A stretch of 16,293 bases of DNA from CBDHFQ01 sp965262565 (GCA_965262565.1 CBDHFQ010000002.1:1-16293), one strand, 5' to 3'; positions 1-9,029 are shown, numbered from the stretch's first letter. The notes: generated from the sequence alone by a model not told the origin. Numbers and translations are program-made.

Positions 1-1
1 G

Positions 2-115
2 ATGGATGATTTCACCTTTGATGAAGCGAACAATATGGTAACGATGGCGGTGAATATGAATAGGGTTTTGGTCCAACAGAAAAGTTCTCCGTTTATTTTC
101 CCTTTTATTAATTAA
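2..115 (+). CDS. C-terminal end of an unidentified protein (partial)
   Basis: An open frame runs in from the left edge and stops with TAA at 113-115, leaving 37 readable residues. The tail ends in a hydrophobic stretch (SSPFIFPFIN). The first readable codon happens to be ATG, but nothing shows it to be the real start, because the frame is open to the window edge. A good rightward terminator lies about 85 bases downstream, which supports this being the true 3' end of a gene. Too little is visible to name a family, and no function is claimed. It converges with the leftward SusC/SusD cluster. Confidence 0.5.
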   Translation: MDDFTFDEANNMVTMAVNMNRVLVQQKSSPFIFPFIN

Positions 116-199
116 TGGAAGGGATGTTATCGTAAGAGGGGCAAAAGATAGAAGGGATATTGTCGCAATATTTATTTCAAGCCAGGTGTTCTGTCATCG

Positions 200-232
200 C
201 ACTCCTTAGTTTTCGGGCTGAGGAGTGTTTTT
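200..232 (+). terminator. Rho-independent terminator of the left-edge gene
   Basis: A 10-base stem, CACTCCTTAG with CTGAGGAGTG (one G-T wobble), encloses an 8-base loop and is followed by TTTTT at 228-232. It lies about 85 bases after the stop of the partial rightward gene and is the expected end of that transcript. Confidence 0.75.
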
Positions 233-388
233 CCTATTATAAATATGGAGTCAGTTTTTATGATCTGCAGGTAATGATGCTAGAAAGAAGTAAGTATGTT
301 GATTAAATAATTAGGTTAAATAAGGACGAGTTCAAAATGTATAATATCTGACAATGTTCAATAACTAGAATAACCTGAAAACAGCAAT

Positions 389-420
389 AAAAAAAACAAT
401 TTACTGAACTCAAATTGTTT
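389..420 (-). terminator. Rho-independent terminator closing the SusC/SusD cluster
   Basis: AAACAATTT (394-402) and AAATTGTTT (412-420) form a perfect 9-base inverted repeat with a 9-base loop. Read leftward, the hairpin runs into a tract of eight T, given by the A run at 389-396. It lies about 55 bases past the stop of the calcium-repeat lipoprotein gene, so it should end the cluster's transcript. The stem is AT-rich, so its strength is uncertain. Confidence 0.7.
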
Positions 421-472
421 ACTCAATCTGTCTAATAGAAAACGTTACAAGAGTATCACCTACAGATGGCTC

Positions 473-3400
473 CTAATAATAATATGTAATCAATTCACTA
501 TTGTTTACCCCCACAATCATCAATCGCTTCCCATCATTGGTGGTCATGGTTGATAAAGATCGAACCTCTTTATTAAGGTACAATCCAACTTTGTCAGGGC
601 TTAGTGCTTGAAAGTTAAGTTGGCCATCCCCCAATAAGCAAACGCCTAAAGAAGCATCATGAGCCCCGTAGGTGTATTCTGAATGGAATTGATTACCTGC
701 AGCAATTACATCCATATTCCCATCCTCATTTATATCTGTTACAATGAGATCATTTATGGGAGCCAATTGAGCTTCCAAAGGAAGGGCTATTTGTTGAAAG
801 GTCCCATCTCCGTTATTCACAAATACACTCGAACTAAAAGTATGGGAAGCATATACATGGGCTTGTTGAACCATTCGATCAGTTAAGATTTTATCCATAG
901 AGGCATGCGAAAAAGCATCATAGGTCCTAAACATTTTCTTGTAAGCAATTATTTGATGAACAATGTCATCTCTTCCATGCAAAGGAAATAACTGATATGT
1001 ACCATTGACCTGATCTTTCATATATTGTGCGAACATAGGATCTACTTTTCCATTTTCATCGAAATCATAAGCATACAGCATGAAAGGTTTGTCTTCAGTA
1101 GCCTGATAGTCCTGATTGGTTCCTAAATTACCAACCACATAATCCATATCTCCATCTCGATCAAGATCCCCTTCTTTGATCACATTCCAAAAACCTGTGC
1201 TATGAATTAAACTTTGTATATCTTGCTTTTCCAGTATACCCTCTCTATTCTTAAAAATGGTCATTGGCATCCATTCTCCAACTAGTACCAAATCTGTCCA
1301 TCCATCATTATCATAATCTGACCAAATAGCACTGGTTACCATTCCGACCTCCGAAAGGTCCGCTACTTTGTTGGTGATATCCATAAATTTATCTCCTGTA
1401 TGCGCTAACAAATAACTTTGAGGACTAAATGGATAATGCCCTGGTTCATATCGACCTCCGACAAATACATCTATGTCTCCATCTTTATCATAATCTTTTC
1501 CTGCGATACAACTTCCACTGGAATGAATAGGAGGTAACACATCCGTTTTCGAAAAATTCCCTCGTCCATCATTAATGAACATTCGATCCTGATACATGGG
1601 CGAACCTTCTTCAAATTCGCTCCCACCACTAACTATGTATAAATCCAGATCATTGTCTCCATCGAAATCAAATAACAAGGAAGCGGCATCTTCATATTGT
1701 TTTTCTCCAGGAGGAAATGTACCAGGGAAAAAAGTACCTTTCTCGTCCTGCAGAAAAATCGACGGGGAATATTCATGACTCCCACCAATGAATATATCTT
1801 TCCCAATGATGTGATCCATTTCACCGACACTCATACAAGGACCTACTCTGGAATACATCCTCAACAATAATGGATCACTGTAATAATCGTTGAATTCATT
1901 TTCTTTATGCTTAAAAGATATAAGGCCAGTTACTTTTTGAAAGATAGGTTTTTCAGATGATTTAACTGATTTCATGCTTTCTGTATGTTTGGCTACAACA
2001 TTAGGATCGTATGTGATGCCCAATAGTTGATTGGCAGAAATGTTCGAAAGCATTTGTGTTTGACCATTAGGCCATATCACCTTTATTTTTCCAATGAGTG
2101 TATCTTTTCCCAAGCCGACATGAATAGGCCCAAGCATGCTAGATAAATATCCTTTTGTAGGCGAAACGTAACTGTATGAAGAGAAATGGTCCGTTTCTAC
2201 GATTATTTTTGTTCCAATTCCGTTAAGATTATCCCCTTTATATAGGAGGTCAATATGTAGATAGTTGTGTTCGACACTACTTATGTTTTCAAAAACCAGG
2301 GCTTGAGCATTAATGTCATTGGTTACCATATCAAGATCGCCATCGAGATCTAAATCCGCATACATCGCTCCATTAGAAAAAGAAGGAATACTAATGCCTG
2401 CAGAGTGGCTTACATCTTCAAATTCAACTCCTTCCTTATTGCGAAAAAGAACATTGGGGATTTTTACTTCAGTCAAGGTTTCAATTAACTTTCTTTTTCG
2501 GTTTTCTTTAGATTCTCTTGTTCCAAAATAAGAATTATGTGCGCCAAAATTTATGTAGTCCAAGTCTGTCATATCTTTTACAAATCCATTGGTAACAAAT
2601 AGGTCTCGGTATCCGTCATTATCAAAATCAGCAAACAAAGGCGCCCAACTCCAATCAGTAGCGTGAACTTTCATTAACTGACCTAATTCTGAAAAATGGA
2701 GATTGCCATCTGCATCTTGTCCCTGATTAAGCTGCAAGGTATTTCTGACATATTGTGCTTGATATCCTGCACGTATTTGCATGGTAAATTCATGGAGCTT
2801 CATTTTTGGAATCATGGATTTCCTTCTATCACTATTATCTGGCAACATATCTAATACTATAATGTCTGGTTGTTCGTCATTATTGATATCTGCTATATCT
2901 ACTCCCATCCCATTATAACTTTGATGTTGCATCGCATCCCGGGCTTGATTGATAAAGGTGCCATTCTGTTGGTTGATGTATAGTCTATCATTTGGCATAA
3001 AATCATTCGCCACATAAATATCTGGCCAGTTGTCAAAATTTACATCATCTACAGCTAATCCCAGGCCATATCCCTCTTCGTTAATTCCACAACTTTTGTC
3101 TAGCTGTCGATAATACACGTGTCCTAAACTATCCACCCATCCGACATTTTCATATAAATGGTCTATGGTCTCTCCATGTGTAACCGCAGTTCCATTTTCG
3201 TATATAGCCGCTTTATCTATATCATCTACTTGATTCGTAAGTACATACAAATCCAGGTCTCCATCTCTGTCAACGTCTAAAAAAGCAGATTGGACACTGA
3301 AAGAGATATCGTTAATCCCATAAGAGGCCGCACACTCTTTAAAAATGGGAACCTCTCGATCATCTACCCCTTGATTCACAAATAGCAGATTTTCCTGATG

Positions 3401-3832
3401 GGGGTATGCATATGTTGGTCCTGCTACATTCAAATAGATATCCAACCAGCCATCGGAATTAATATCTACTACATTGACCCCCATTATCCAGGAGTCTGTC
3501 ATAACATTCGCTTCTCTTGTCACTTCCTGAAAAACAAAATCTCCTTTGTTAAGAAATAATTTTGAACTAACCATATTTCCCGCAAAAAATATATCTGGTA
3601 AGCTATCACGGTTGAAATCTCCTACTGCTAATCCGGCCCCATTATATATATAGTAATAATCAAACAGGTTGATAGTATCATTTTCGTGGATTGTGTTTTC
3701 AAAGTCTATTCCTGTGCGTTGGCTTTCCAGGTGTCGAAAGACAAGTGTTCCCTTATCTGTCTGCTGAACATGGCAACCTACCAGGGTAATTAATAAAAGG
3801 GAGTATTTGAGGAAATGAAGATAAGTCATCAT
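473..3832 (-). CDS. Large CRTAC1-like lipoprotein with FG-GAP/VCBS repeats and an ASPIC/UnbV domain
   Basis: A predicted surface or periplasmic lipoprotein; its ligand is unknown. The start is placed at 3832 (or the adjacent ATG at 3829). That gives a short signal peptide ending in the lipobox LVGC, whereas the longer frame opening at 3877 begins inside a hairpin loop and adds an unlikely leader. Residue numbers here follow the 1134-residue frame from 3877. Calcium-type DxDxDG-like loops recur about thirteen times: near 87, 138, 202, 278, 330, 417, 509, 738, 795, 855, 904, 939 and 1048. Clear examples are DVDRDGDLD and DLDRDGDMD. Between the two repeat blocks, about residues 553-622 resemble ASPIC/UnbV (GIGTKIIV, GYLSS, VIWPNGQTQ). 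Such proteins are predicted beta-propellers. The gene follows susD by about 107 bases, in the position where SusE/F-like ligand binders often sit, so a role in binding the transported substrate is inferred. The family match is firm and the role is not. Confidence 0.85.
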   Translation of the reverse strand: MMTYLHFLKYSLLLITLVGCHVQQTDKGTLVFRHLESQRTGIDFENTIHENDTINLFDYYYIYNGAGLAVGDFNRDSLPDIFFAGNMVSSKLFLNKGDFVFQEVTREANVMTDSWIMGVNVVDINSDGWLDIYLNVAGPTYAYPHQENLLFVNQGVDDREVPIFKECAASYGINDISFSVQSAFLDVDRDGDLDLYVLTNQVDDIDKAAIYENGTAVTHGETIDHLYENVGWVDSLGHVYYRQLDKSCGINEEGYGLGLAVDDVNFDNWPDIYVANDFMPNDRLYINQQNGTFINQARDAMQHQSYNGMGVDIADINNDEQPDIIVLDMLPDNSDRRKSMIPKMKLHEFTMQIRAGYQAQYVRNTLQLNQGQDADGNLHFSELGQLMKVHATDWSWAPLFADFDNDGYRDLFVTNGFVKDMTDLDYINFGAHNSYFGTRESKENRKRKLIETLTEVKIPNVLFRNKEGVEFEDVSHSAGISIPSFSNGAMYADLDLDGDLDMVTNDINAQALVFENISSVEHNYLHIDLLYKGDNLNGIGTKIIVETDHFSSYSYVSPTKGYLSSMLGPIHVGLGKDTLIGKIKVIWPNGQTQMLSNISANQLLGITYDPNVVAKHTESMKSVKSSEKPIFQKVTGLISFKHKENEFNDYYSDPLLLRMYSRVGPCMSVGEMDHIIGKDIFIGGSHEYSPSIFLQDEKGTFFPGTFPPGEKQYEDAASLLFDFDGDNDLDLYIVSGGSEFEEGSPMYQDRMFINDGRGNFSKTDVLPPIHSSGSCIAGKDYDKDGDIDVFVGGRYEPGHYPFSPQSYLLAHTGDKFMDITNKVADLSEVGMVTSAIWSDYDNDGWTDLVLVGEWMPMTIFKNREGILEKQDIQSLIHSTGFWNVIKEGDLDRDGDMDYVVGNLGTNQDYQATEDKPFMLYAYDFDENGKVDPMFAQYMKDQVNGTYQLFPLHGRDDIVHQIIAYKKMFRTYDAFSHASMDKILTDRMVQQAHVYASHTFSSSVFVNNGDGTFQQIALPLEAQLAPINDLIVTDINEDGNMDVIAAGNQFHSEYTYGAHDASLGVCLLGDGQLNFQALSPDKVGLYLNKEVRSLSTMTTNDGKRLMIVGVNNSELITYYY

Positions 3833-3862
3833 GGAATGGAAAAAAAGTCGACCTAAGAAAAG

Positions 3863-3888
3863 GAAGCCCCAATACATCTTGAGGCTTC
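3863..3888. terminator. Hairpin between susD and the calcium-repeat lipoprotein gene
   Basis: GAAGCCCC (3863-3870) and GAGGCTTC (3881-3888) form an 8-base stem. In leftward RNA all eight positions can pair, one of them G-U, and the hairpin is followed by CCTTTTCTT, an imperfect U tract. In the rightward direction it has one C-A mismatch but a cleaner TTTTT tail. It begins about 50 bases after the susD stop and lies between susD and the downstream gene. It probably causes partial termination, so that the third gene is made at lower levels than susC and susD. A stabiliser of the susCD mRNA 3' end is an alternative. Confidence 0.5.
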
Positions 3889-3938
3889 TTTTTAATTATA
3901 GGAGTATAAATGAGTGCGCCAAATATTCCTGGAATATA

Positions 3939-5483
3939 TTAGTATCCAGGATTTTGAGTTAAATTTGGGTTACTATCTACATCCTGTCTGGGTAATGGCA
4001 AGTATTCGTGTTTTCCAGTGACAAATACGCCTCCACTATTTTCTCTCAATTCAGGATTATTCTGGAAGCGCTCTGCTGCAATACCCCAACGTCGTAGATC
4101 CCACCATCTGTATCCTTCAATGGCAAGTTCTCTCACTCGCTCATCTCTTATGGCCTGTCTAAGGGTTTCCTGATCCATTCCTGCATAGGCTGGCATATTG
4201 GCTCTGGTTCTGACGCGATTAATGGCTTCAAATGCTTCTGATGTGGGCCCCTGGCTCTCATTTACCGCTTCAGCGTACATCAATAATACATCTGCCAACC
4301 GGATCAATCTCCAATTATTTGTATCGCCAGCCCAGTTTCCAGGTGCTAAGGCTGTTTCATTTTCGAAATTCAAGTATTTCCTTACCCAAATACGTTCCAA
4401 ATCTACGCCACTAAATGCTTCACGAAAGGGCACTTGATACATCATCGCTCCGGGATAGTCCCAAACCATTGTTGCTTTTGCTCTGGGATCTTCTTCGCCA
4501 TCTAGTGTTTGTTGTGCCATAAAGAGATCAAGGACAAATTGATTTACGGTTACACTTTGTTGGCTTGAAAAGGCTCTGGGGGCAATATCTGCTTCCCAGG
4601 CTTGACCGCGCCAAACATTTCCGCCTGTTCCTCCCCATCCTCCAGTTACATTGCCATCATATTGAACCTCAAATAAGGATTCTATATTATTGGTCGTCTC
4701 TTCTCGAAAATTATCTGTATAATCTGCTGTCAAATCGTACAGACCTGAATCTATGATTTTTCTGAATTCTGCTGCGGCTTGTTCCCATTGTTGGGTGTAG
4801 AGGTAACATTTTCCCAGTAAGGCCGTGGCGGCTCCCCAAGTAGCTCTCCCTACTTCCGACTCCGGCCATGTCTCAGGTAAGGAGCTTTGAGCAACTTGTA
4901 AATCGGCGATCATTCTATCATATACTTGTTCAGGCGTAGAATTACCGATAAATATTTCCTCTACCTCATCTTCGATTTCCTCCAGATGAAGCGGGATATT
5001 TCCCCATTGGTTTACAAGATAAAAGTAGGCATGAGAACGAAGAAAAAGCGATTCACCCAAAATTTCATTTTTCCTCACAGGATCCATTTCAATATCGGGA
5101 ACATTATTAAGTACCTGATTGGCTGCTGATATTTGCTTGTACAATTCTCCCCAGGGTTCTTGAAGACGTGGGAAATCGGGGGTAGCACCAAATATTCCCG
5201 CATCATTAACATTGATTTGGGGAAAAGGATCAACTTCATCAGATCTGTGTATCAACATTAATGCAACACCTATCCGGCCAAATGCAGGAATAACAGGAAG
5301 AGAAGAATACACAGCTGTCAATCCAGCCTCAGCATCTATGTCATTTCGCCAAAAGCTATCTGGCACTAATCTATTTGGGTCCGTTATATCCAAACTATCA
5401 CTACATCTAACGGTCGTAAGTAATAATATAGCACACAGGGTCGGAGTGATAATGTTTTTATTTCTTAATAGCTTGAATTTCAT
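3939..5483 (-). CDS. SusD/RagB-family outer-membrane substrate-binding lipoprotein
   Basis: It encodes 514 residues, a normal length for SusD-like proteins, which cap the SusC pore at the cell surface and deliver substrate into it. The N-terminus is basic, then hydrophobic, to Cys27, followed by SDSLD, the usual start of a mature SusD protein. The lipobox reads TVRC, with Arg just before the Cys, which is unusual. The helical N-terminal half runs to about residue 230 and includes GESLFLRSHAYFYLVNQWG (143-161). The C-terminal half carries the family signatures RLADVLLMYAEAVNE (395-409), RDERVRELAIEGYRWWDLRR (446-465) and the ending EYLPLPRQDVDSNPNLTQNPGY spread over 493-514. It starts 32 bases after the upstream susC stop, so the two genes are surely co-transcribed. 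The sequence alone does not show the substrate. Confidence 0.95.
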   Translation of the reverse strand: MKFKLLRNKNIITPTLCAILLLTTVRCSDSLDITDPNRLVPDSFWRNDIDAEAGLTAVYSSLPVIPAFGRIGVALMLIHRSDEVDPFPQINVNDAGIFGATPDFPRLQEPWGELYKQISAANQVLNNVPDIEMDPVRKNEILGESLFLRSHAYFYLVNQWGNIPLHLEEIEDEVEEIFIGNSTPEQVYDRMIADLQVAQSSLPETWPESEVGRATWGAATALLGKCYLYTQQWEQAAAEFRKIIDSGLYDLTADYTDNFREETTNNIESLFEVQYDGNVTGGWGGTGGNVWRGQAWEADIAPRAFSSQQSVTVNQFVLDLFMAQQTLDGEEDPRAKATMVWDYPGAMMYQVPFREAFSGVDLERIWVRKYLNFENETALAPGNWAGDTNNWRLIRLADVLLMYAEAVNESQGPTSEAFEAINRVRTRANMPAYAGMDQETLRQAIRDERVRELAIEGYRWWDLRRWGIAAERFQNNPELRENSGGVFVTGKHEYLPLPRQDVDSNPNLTQNPGY

Positions 5484-5515
5484 AATATTTAATTTATAGT
5501 AGTAAGTAGTCCTGA

Positions 5516-8500
5516 CTAAAACGTTAATTGTACACCTCCAAAGAAAATTTTAGCTTGAGGATAGGTTGTACGGTCAACCCCTCCATTAAAAATGCTGGTG
5601 TTAGAAAAAATTCCACCTCGGCCTATTTCAGGATCATATCCTGTATAGTCCGTAATAGTGAGTAAATTTTGGCCACTGAAAAATATTCTCGCTCTGGAGA
5701 GAGGTAATTTATTTAATAATCCAGTTGGTAAACTGTACCCTATTTCGATACTTTTTAATCGTACATATGAACCATCTTCTACATAAAAAGAGGAAGATCT
5801 TCTATTATTAGCCTGGTCGCGAATCGTCAGTCGAGGAATTTCTGTATCGGTATTTTGTGGCGTCCATGCATCTTTAACTGCTGCAATTTTATTACCTCCA
5901 CTTCCATCAAGAATGAATTGTAACCTTTTTGCGTTCCAAAGATCTATCCCTTCAGTACCTTGAATGAATAAAGTGAAATCGAAGTCTTTATAATTTGCAA
6001 AAAAGTTGATTCCATATTGGATATCGGGAATAGCATCTCCCAGAAAAGTACGGTCATCATCATCTATATCTCCATCTCTATCAAGGTCCACATAATTAAA
6101 ATCGCCTAAGACGGCATCAGTTCTTCCATCTGCTTCAATTTCCCCCTCATTTTGATATAAACCTTCTACAATAAATCCGTAAAAAGCTGCTACAGGATGT
6201 CCTATATCAGTGCGGGTTGCCTGTACTCCTGATTGGCTAAAGCTTCCTCCGGAAATAGGATTAACTCCTTCGCCCAAAGCTATGACTTCATTATCCAGGG
6301 TGGTCAGATTAGCATCTATGCTGTAACTAAAATTTCCTGAAGCGGAAACACCTCTATAAGATGCCCCTAATTCAAATCCTTTATTATCAATGGTTGCTGC
6401 ATTACTTCTCAGCGAACTTCCTACCCCACCATGGAAGGGTATGGGTAAGTTGGTTAAAATATTTTCTGATCTCTTCTTAAAATATTCCAACGTCAAAATC
6501 AGCTTGTCGTCTAATATCCCTGCATCAATTCCTATATTGGTGGTTTTCGTAGTTTCCCATACCAAATTCCGGTTAGCTAAATTTCTTACTATAGATCCTG
6601 AGGAAGTACCACTGCTTACCCCAGCATAGTTATATCCATTATCGATATTAATTCCACTGACAATGTCAAAGTTGCCAATATTTTGAGATCCCAATTCTCC
6701 ATAACTTCCTCTTATTTTTAGATTAGTGATAAATGCGGAAGGAAAGAAGGATTCATCACTGATTCTCCAACCGACAGAAACGGAAGGAAACGTACCCCAT
6801 CGGTTATCTTCTGCGAAACGGGAAGATCCGTCTCTACGCACAGCTGCACTTAGTAAATACTTTCCTTTATAATTATAATTTAAGCGACCAAGGATAGAAA
6901 GCAACGAATTTTCCTGAAGTTCACCTAATACATCAGTATTGTCAATGGCCGCTGAGAGCACTCTTTGATCATTTGTAGAAAAATTGGTACCAATAGCTCT
7001 CACATTTCTTCTTTCACCTTGCTGACTAATAAATCCACCTAATATGTCAAGATTATGTCCTCCAAAAGACTTCTTGTAATTGATGGTATTCTCAATAAGA
7101 ATACCCACAAATCTGGAAAAGCTTTCATCTAATCTGGCGATATCATTCGAAGCTTCCTGAGAAGTACTTAGGAAAAATACTGGTTGAAAGGCAAAATTAT
7201 TGGCTACCGAATAGTTCAATCCTAGATTTACCTGCAGAATCAGTCCGGGTATCACTTCTAATTGTGGAGTAATATTCCCAATGACACGATCTGTCGTAAA
7301 TCGATTTTCTTCTAATATGGCTCTTCCATACCAGTTAATCCCCCTTGCTACTCCGTGAAATACCGGATCAATTCCAGCAAAACCACCTATATTGTTTTCA
7401 TTAAATACCGGGATGGTGGGAATTTCCCCACGTTCTCTCCCGAAAAACGTATTGGGATTATTCACTTCTCGAATAATCGCCAGGTTTTGTTGCATGGAAA
7501 AGATGCCTTTGGAAAAAGTAGAATTGGCTCTAATATTATATCGCTTAAAGTCAGAATCAACCACAATGCCCTCCTGATCAAGAAACTGACCTGAAATATA
7601 GTAAGTCGAATTTTGGCCTCCTCCAGAAACACTTACATTGTAATCTTGATACAGGGCAGTATTTAAAGATAAGTCTTGCCAGTCAGTGTCTATCGTGGGA
7701 TCGAATCCAGTATCATTAGGTACTGCACGTGGATCTCCATCATTGTCATTAGCCGCATTTCTATAATCTGCATATTCACGTGCATTTAAAAAGTCAAATG
7801 TGTTTGTCGGTGTTTGAGCACCCAATTTCACATCAAAATTAATTAGGATTTCTCCTGCTTGTCCCTTTTTGGTAGTTACGAGTACCACTCCATTAGCTGC
7901 TCTGTTTCCATAAATAGCTGCTGCAGATGCATCTTTCAATATTTCTACAGATTGTATATCATTGGGATTGATAAAATTAATCGATTCAACGATATTTCCA
8001 TCTACTACATAGAGCGGTTGATCATTACCAAAAGTTCCTGTTCCGCGAATCACAATATTTACTCCTGCTCCCGGAGCTCCCCCATTGGTTTCTACTCTTA
8101 CACCTGCCACTTTACCTTGTAATAAGGCTCCTGTACTCGCAAAAGTTGTATTATTGAGAAGCTCCTTTGATACAGATCCTATAGCGCCAGTAATATCAGC
8201 CTTTCTTTGAGTTCCATATCCCACTACTACAACTTCTTCCAGAGAAGATACATTTTCATCTAAAGTGATATCTATGGTTGTCCTACCTTCAATAAGTATT
8301 TCCTGAGTAATATATCCCAGGTAAGAAACAACTAGTGTCGTCACTTCATCAGATACCGTAAGTTCGTAATTTCCCCCCTCATCCGTTAATGTTCCTTGAT
8401 TTGTTTCTTTTGCCCGAACAGTAGCTCCCACTAATTTATTCCCTGCTTCATCTTTCACTTCTCCTTTAATCGTTTGTTCCAGGGATTGTAATTCCTGAAC

Positions 8501-8962
8501 AGATTTAGAAATGGCTTTTACCCGTTTTGTACTAATTTTTCCGGCTATCTGAACATCCATGCCTGCTTCTTCTTCTAATTGCTGGATCTGCCTGAATTTT
8601 CGTTCCAATTTTCTTATCTGTTTTCCATTGGTCTGGTGTTCTGGAAAAATGACATAATATTTACTTCCTAAATATTTATATCGGAGATTCGTCTTGGCTA
8701 ATAGTCGATTGATGGCAACTTCCAGGCGTTCTTCGGATTTAATTTCGAATTCTATCTTGACTTCCGCTAACAAATCTGCGTCAAAAGAAAATATTACCTG
8801 ATATTTTTCACTTAACTCTTCTAATACCTCCACTAAATACCGCATATGAGGCATTAATGGATCATTTGTTTCATAAGCTTTCGCTTCAACAGTAAATGTA
8901 CTCACTCCAAATAGTAGAAAAGTGAGTAAGGCGAGCGTTTTTCGTAGTAGTGTAATTCTCAT
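5516..8962 (-). CDS. SusC/RagA-family TonB-dependent outer-membrane transporter with STN signalling domain
   Basis: It encodes 1148 residues, full length for a SusC-type active transporter powered by TonB. In order it has a signal peptide ending near residue 28 (VEAKA) and an STN-like domain at about 40-107 that would contact the anti-sigma factor in the periplasm. A charged, probably helical linker follows (about 112-160), then a carboxypeptidase-regulatory-like beta-sandwich (164-235; GEVKDEAGNKLVGATV, GTLTDEGGNYEL). The TonB-box/SusC signature EEVVVVGYGTQRKADITGAI spans 242-261. The plug domain (about 262-366) contains LQGKVAGV, RGTGTFGNDQPLYVVDG and SVEILKDASAAAIYG. The rest is beta-barrel, ending in the aromatic residue (QLTF) typical of outer-membrane proteins. 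The STN domain is present only in the subset that also signals, which fits the fecR and sigma genes just upstream. susD follows after 32 bases. The substrate is unknown. Confidence 0.96.
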   Translation of the reverse strand: MRITLLRKTLALLTFLLFGVSTFTVEAKAYETNDPLMPHMRYLVEVLEELSEKYQVIFSFDADLLAEVKIEFEIKSEERLEVAINRLLAKTNLRYKYLGSKYYVIFPEHQTNGKQIRKLERKFRQIQQLEEEAGMDVQIAGKISTKRVKAISKSVQELQSLEQTIKGEVKDEAGNKLVGATVRAKETNQGTLTDEGGNYELTVSDEVTTLVVSYLGYITQEILIEGRTTIDITLDENVSSLEEVVVVGYGTQRKADITGAIGSVSKELLNNTTFASTGALLQGKVAGVRVETNGGAPGAGVNIVIRGTGTFGNDQPLYVVDGNIVESINFINPNDIQSVEILKDASAAAIYGNRAANGVVLVTTKKGQAGEILINFDVKLGAQTPTNTFDFLNAREYADYRNAANDNDGDPRAVPNDTGFDPTIDTDWQDLSLNTALYQDYNVSVSGGGQNSTYYISGQFLDQEGIVVDSDFKRYNIRANSTFSKGIFSMQQNLAIIREVNNPNTFFGRERGEIPTIPVFNENNIGGFAGIDPVFHGVARGINWYGRAILEENRFTTDRVIGNITPQLEVIPGLILQVNLGLNYSVANNFAFQPVFFLSTSQEASNDIARLDESFSRFVGILIENTINYKKSFGGHNLDILGGFISQQGERRNVRAIGTNFSTNDQRVLSAAIDNTDVLGELQENSLLSILGRLNYNYKGKYLLSAAVRRDGSSRFAEDNRWGTFPSVSVGWRISDESFFPSAFITNLKIRGSYGELGSQNIGNFDIVSGINIDNGYNYAGVSSGTSSGSIVRNLANRNLVWETTKTTNIGIDAGILDDKLILTLEYFKKRSENILTNLPIPFHGGVGSSLRSNAATIDNKGFELGASYRGVSASGNFSYSIDANLTTLDNEVIALGEGVNPISGGSFSQSGVQATRTDIGHPVAAFYGFIVEGLYQNEGEIEADGRTDAVLGDFNYVDLDRDGDIDDDDRTFLGDAIPDIQYGINFFANYKDFDFTLFIQGTEGIDLWNAKRLQFILDGSGGNKIAAVKDAWTPQNTDTEIPRLTIRDQANNRRSSSFYVEDGSYVRLKSIEIGYSLPTGLLNKLPLSRARIFFSGQNLLTITDYTGYDPEIGRGGIFSNTSIFNGGVDRTTYPQAKIFFGGVQLTF

Positions 8963-9000
8963 ATTATCGAGAGGTTAAATAATGATGATATAACATGCTA

Positions 9001-9020
9001 AGCATAATGGCCATTACGCT
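9001..9020. promoter_or_regulatory. 20-bp palindrome in the fecR-susC spacer
   Basis: The 67-base gap between the fecR stop and the susC start contains AGCATAATGG immediately followed by CCATTACGCT, a palindrome of 20 bases with a single mismatched pair and no spacer. A second, smaller perfect palindrome, ATGCTAAGCAT (8995-9005), overlaps its left end. There is no U tract in the leftward direction, so a terminator is unlikely. A dimeric regulator's binding site is the more natural reading. No regulator is identified. Confidence 0.35.
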
Positions 9021-9029
9021 AAAAATTGA

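Larger units (their letters stand above)
116..472. other. Convergent intergenic spacer, no gene seen
   Basis: This 357-base AT-rich spacer separates two convergent genes. It contains one terminator for each direction (200-232 rightward and 389-420 leftward). I see no open frame with coding character and no repeat between the terminators. Confidence 0.6.

Noticed and set aside
683..2531. Several short rightward frames and repeated ATC-rich blocks within the calcium-repeat gene
   Set aside because: They are the complement of the repeated DxDxDG codons. They are explained by protein repeats and are not a DNA repeat array or CRISPR.
3833..3877. An extra 15 codons at the 5' end of the calcium-repeat lipoprotein gene
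   Set aside because: They place the first ATG in the loop of a hairpin and put a non-signal leader before a good lipoprotein signal that starts at 3832 or 3829.
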